From: Methylococcaceae bacterium
GTDB lineage: Bacteria > Pseudomonadota > Gammaproteobacteria > Methylococcales > Methylomonadaceae
DNA length: 5,425 bases
Direction: 5' to 3'
Assembly: GCA_003155565.1 (NCBI GenBank)
Contig: PMDM01000406.1
Location: 1-5,425, forward strand
Positions 4,298 to 5,425 of the stretch are shown here, piece after piece (within the stretch, counting starts at the first letter, position 1; each line of letters begins with the position of its first letter). The notes under the pieces were generated by a model. The model was not told the origin of the DNA. It did no database searches and worked only from the letters and a program-made list of their open reading frames with translations. The position numbers and the translations under genes are program-made.

Positions 4298-4738
4298 ATG
4301 GACTCTAACACCATTGAGAATGAAGCGCCTAGGCAAACTGCTACACGCGGCGATCCGATAAACGATTCAAGCTTGCTGGAAGATGCCCGTGCATTATGGT
4401 ATGAGCTGTGTGGGCTAAGCTACGACCGCTTCCAGCTCGCTGCGCTGGAAACACAACAGGCAGGTGTAAGTTTGGTGAACATGATCATGGCGGGGATGCT
4501 GGTTGCTGGCTTACTCTGCGGTGCGTGGATGGGGCTTCTGGCCGCTGCCGTACTGGGGATGGTCGAGAATGGCGTTATGGTAAGGAGTGCCATACTGTTT
4601 GCCGTCGTTTTAAATTTGTTGCTCGCGCTGGTCTTCTGTCGTGTTATACACCGCAAGAGCCGTTATCTGCAATTTCCAGCGACCCTACATAGCCTTCAAC
4701 CCATGCCCCAAGGGCATCGGGACACGGAGAAGCCATGA
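4298..4738 (+). CDS. YqjE-like holin-X family (PF07332) membrane protein
   Basis: The protein has 146 residues. Residues 1-27 are polar, 28-55 an amphipathic helix (LLEDARALWYELCGLSYDRFQLAALE), 58-86 a first membrane segment rich in Gly/Ala (NMIMAGMLVAGLLCGAWMGL), 96-114 a second (SAILFAVVLNLLLALVF), and the end is a basic, Pro-containing tail. Two central helices after a helix in contact with lipid are the pattern of PF07332 (putative actinobacterial holin-X, which includes YqjE). Despite the name, no lysis role is implied in chromosomal operons. It starts 14 bases after the DUF883 gene and overlaps the next gene by four bases (ATGA), supporting one operon. The Shine-Dalgarno before the ATG is weak (AAGATT), so translation may be coupled to the DUF883 gene. 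Confidence 0.8.
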   Translation: MDSNTIENEAPRQTATRGDPINDSSLLEDARALWYELCGLSYDRFQLAALETQQAGVSLVNMIMAGMLVAGLLCGAWMGLLAAAVLGMVENGVMVRSAILFAVVLNLLLALVFCRVIHRKSRYLQFPATLHSLQPMPQGHRDTEKP

Positions 4739-5178
4739 TGGCTATTTATACTCGAAACCGAATTAATCCCACATCTTTGTCAGTTCAAATCAAGGATGCG
4801 GAGCAGCAAGTGCTGAACCGTAAGCGGAAGATCAGTGTCGGCACGACTACGCTGGTTCGGAAGATACAACAACAAATGATCGCTCCGACGACCTTTCTAT
4901 TCGCGGCAGGTGTCGGTTTTCTTCTTGGTGAAATCACCCAGCGCGAACCTTCAAAAACTCGTGGCGCTACCGATAAGCCACGTGCTGTCGAGACATCTCC
5001 GTTAAGAACTGCGCTAAGTCTCGTGACCTCGATCCAAACCTTATACACCGCCTTGCCACTAGCCTGGATGATTAAGACCTTTAATCAACCGGGCGCGTCT
5101 AGTCAAACGTCCGCGAGACGATTTCAGCCCGCGACACCAGCATCAGGTGCAACTGACAGCGGAAGACGACGAAGATAA
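4735..5178 (+). CDS. Membrane protein in YqjK position of a yqjDE-like operon
   Basis: A 147-residue protein of uncertain family. Residues 13-45 form a charged helix (SLSVQIKDAEQQVLNRKRK), followed by a first hydrophobic segment with glycines (52-66, TTFLFAAGVGFLLGE). A basic, Pro/Thr-rich stretch (70-90), a second weaker hydrophobic segment (93-113, LRTALSLVTSI ... LPLAWMI) and a disordered Ser/Thr/Pro tail ending RRRR complete it. In E. coli the third gene of this cluster is yqjK. The position and the N-terminal helix rich in Gln/Arg recall YqjK-like proteins, but residue similarity is too slight to name it. Two starts are possible, 4735 or 4738 (ATGATG). GGAG at 4726-4729 is five or eight bases away, so the second gives the more usual spacing. 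The gene overlaps its neighbour on each side. Confidence 0.78.
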   Translation: MMAIYTRNRINPTSLSVQIKDAEQQVLNRKRKISVGTTTLVRKIQQQMIAPTTFLFAAGVGFLLGEITQREPSKTRGATDKPRAVETSPLRTALSLVTSIQTLYTALPLAWMIKTFNQPGASSQTSARRFQPATPASGATDSGRRRR

Positions 5179-5372
5179 TGGCTAAAACCTTAAGGCATAG
5201 AAAACATCGTTCCTTACAAGGGCTGAACACCAAACTGATGCCGTTATGCAGTAGGATCAGATTGGGAGACACAATGTACACACTATTCTTGCAGGTCGGT
5301 CGAGTTACTGGCGACCTAACTGCTCTGGATATACGAAAAGAACACGCGCTCACCCTATGGAATATCAGTTAA
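5178..5372 (+). CDS. Doubtful small hypothetical ORF
   Basis: A 64-codon ORF whose ATG overlaps the stop codon of the previous gene (TAATG), with GGAAGA upstream at 5161. The N-terminal half is basic (MAKTLRHRKHRSLQG), with a weakly hydrophobic middle and an ending HALTLWNIS. I recognise no family. An internal in-frame ATG at 5274 has a GGGAG five bases upstream and would give a 32-residue product beginning MYTLFLQVGRVTGD. The overlap argues for translation in the operon; the composition, which lacks a clear fold, argues against it. It may be degraded sequence. Confidence 0.35.
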   Translation: MAKTLRHRKHRSLQGLNTKLMPLCSRIRLGDTMYTLFLQVGRVTGDLTALDIRKEHALTLWNIS

Positions 5373-5425
5373 GAAGCAATGCTGCTGTTTAATGAATTGA
5401 GTTTGTGGGTATGCGTGATCGACCT
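5373..5425 (+). other. Right-edge tail with a possible new ORF start
   Basis: From ATG 5379 the reading frame MLLFNELSLWVCVID stays open to the window end, with AAGAAG directly in front but too close for a good ribosome binding site. Fifteen codons are too few to judge. No terminator follows the preceding ORF. Confidence 0.2.

Noticed and set aside
4298..4738. Phage holin of a lysis cassette
   Set aside because: Only the family name suggests it; neighbours are DUF883 and YqjK-position genes as in E. coli yqjDEK, with no endolysin or other phage gene nearby.
5099..5353. 84-codon minus-strand ORF at the right end
   Set aside because: It overlaps the operon genes in antisense, is Cys/Arg rich, has no ribosome binding site I can see, and resembles no family.

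Overview
The window looks like chromosomal DNA of a gammaproteobacterium. The evidence is the outer-membrane OmpA-type protein, the BON-domain lipoproteins, a yqjD/yqjE-like membrane gene pair, and REP-like intergenic DNA with TTCGTCCTGAGC / CTTGTCGAAGGA elements. I associate that combination, with moderate to low confidence, with methanotrophs of the Methylococcales. There is no rRNA, tRNA, CRISPR array or intact insertion sequence. The set of small membrane proteins, BON lipoproteins and an OmpA protein is what one expects of an envelope or osmotic stress locus.

Layout. Minus strand, right to left: an OmpA-family outer-membrane protein (1765-2817) ends at a strong hairpin terminator (1693-1720). 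Next comes a coiled-coil BON lipoprotein (863-1480), followed with a TAATG overlap by the broken C-terminal remnant of a DUF1207-type gene (610-863) that standard ORF calling misses. Then come a 46-residue DUF3096 membrane protein (280-420), a REP-like inverted-repeat block (127-236) and the first 15 codons of a DUF3309-like micro-protein running off the left edge. Plus strand: a short BON lipoprotein (3436-3750) is followed by a frameshifted copy of a DUF883/YqjD-type gene (3765-3994). Then come the intact DUF883 gene (4065-4283), a YqjE-like holin-X family protein (4298-4738), a YqjK-position membrane protein (4735-5178) and a doubtful small ORF (5178-5372). The last four lie very close together or overlap and form an apparent operon.

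The most interesting signal is regulatory. Four genes (DUF3096, both BON lipoproteins, OmpA) share one bipartite promoter: a 16-bp dyad of the form TGTGCGnTAnCGCACA, then GAC, an 18-19 bp spacer and a TAAGCT-like -10 box. All four copies point at their gene, and the inferred dyad centre falls at -41.5 or -42.5 each time. This implies one regulator (class II activator, or a repressor overlapping -35) coordinating a scattered envelope-stress set. Two copies face away from each other in the 618-bp ompA/BON intergenic region. The locus also shows decay: two pseudogenes, one carrying an in-register A AAA AAG slippery heptamer.
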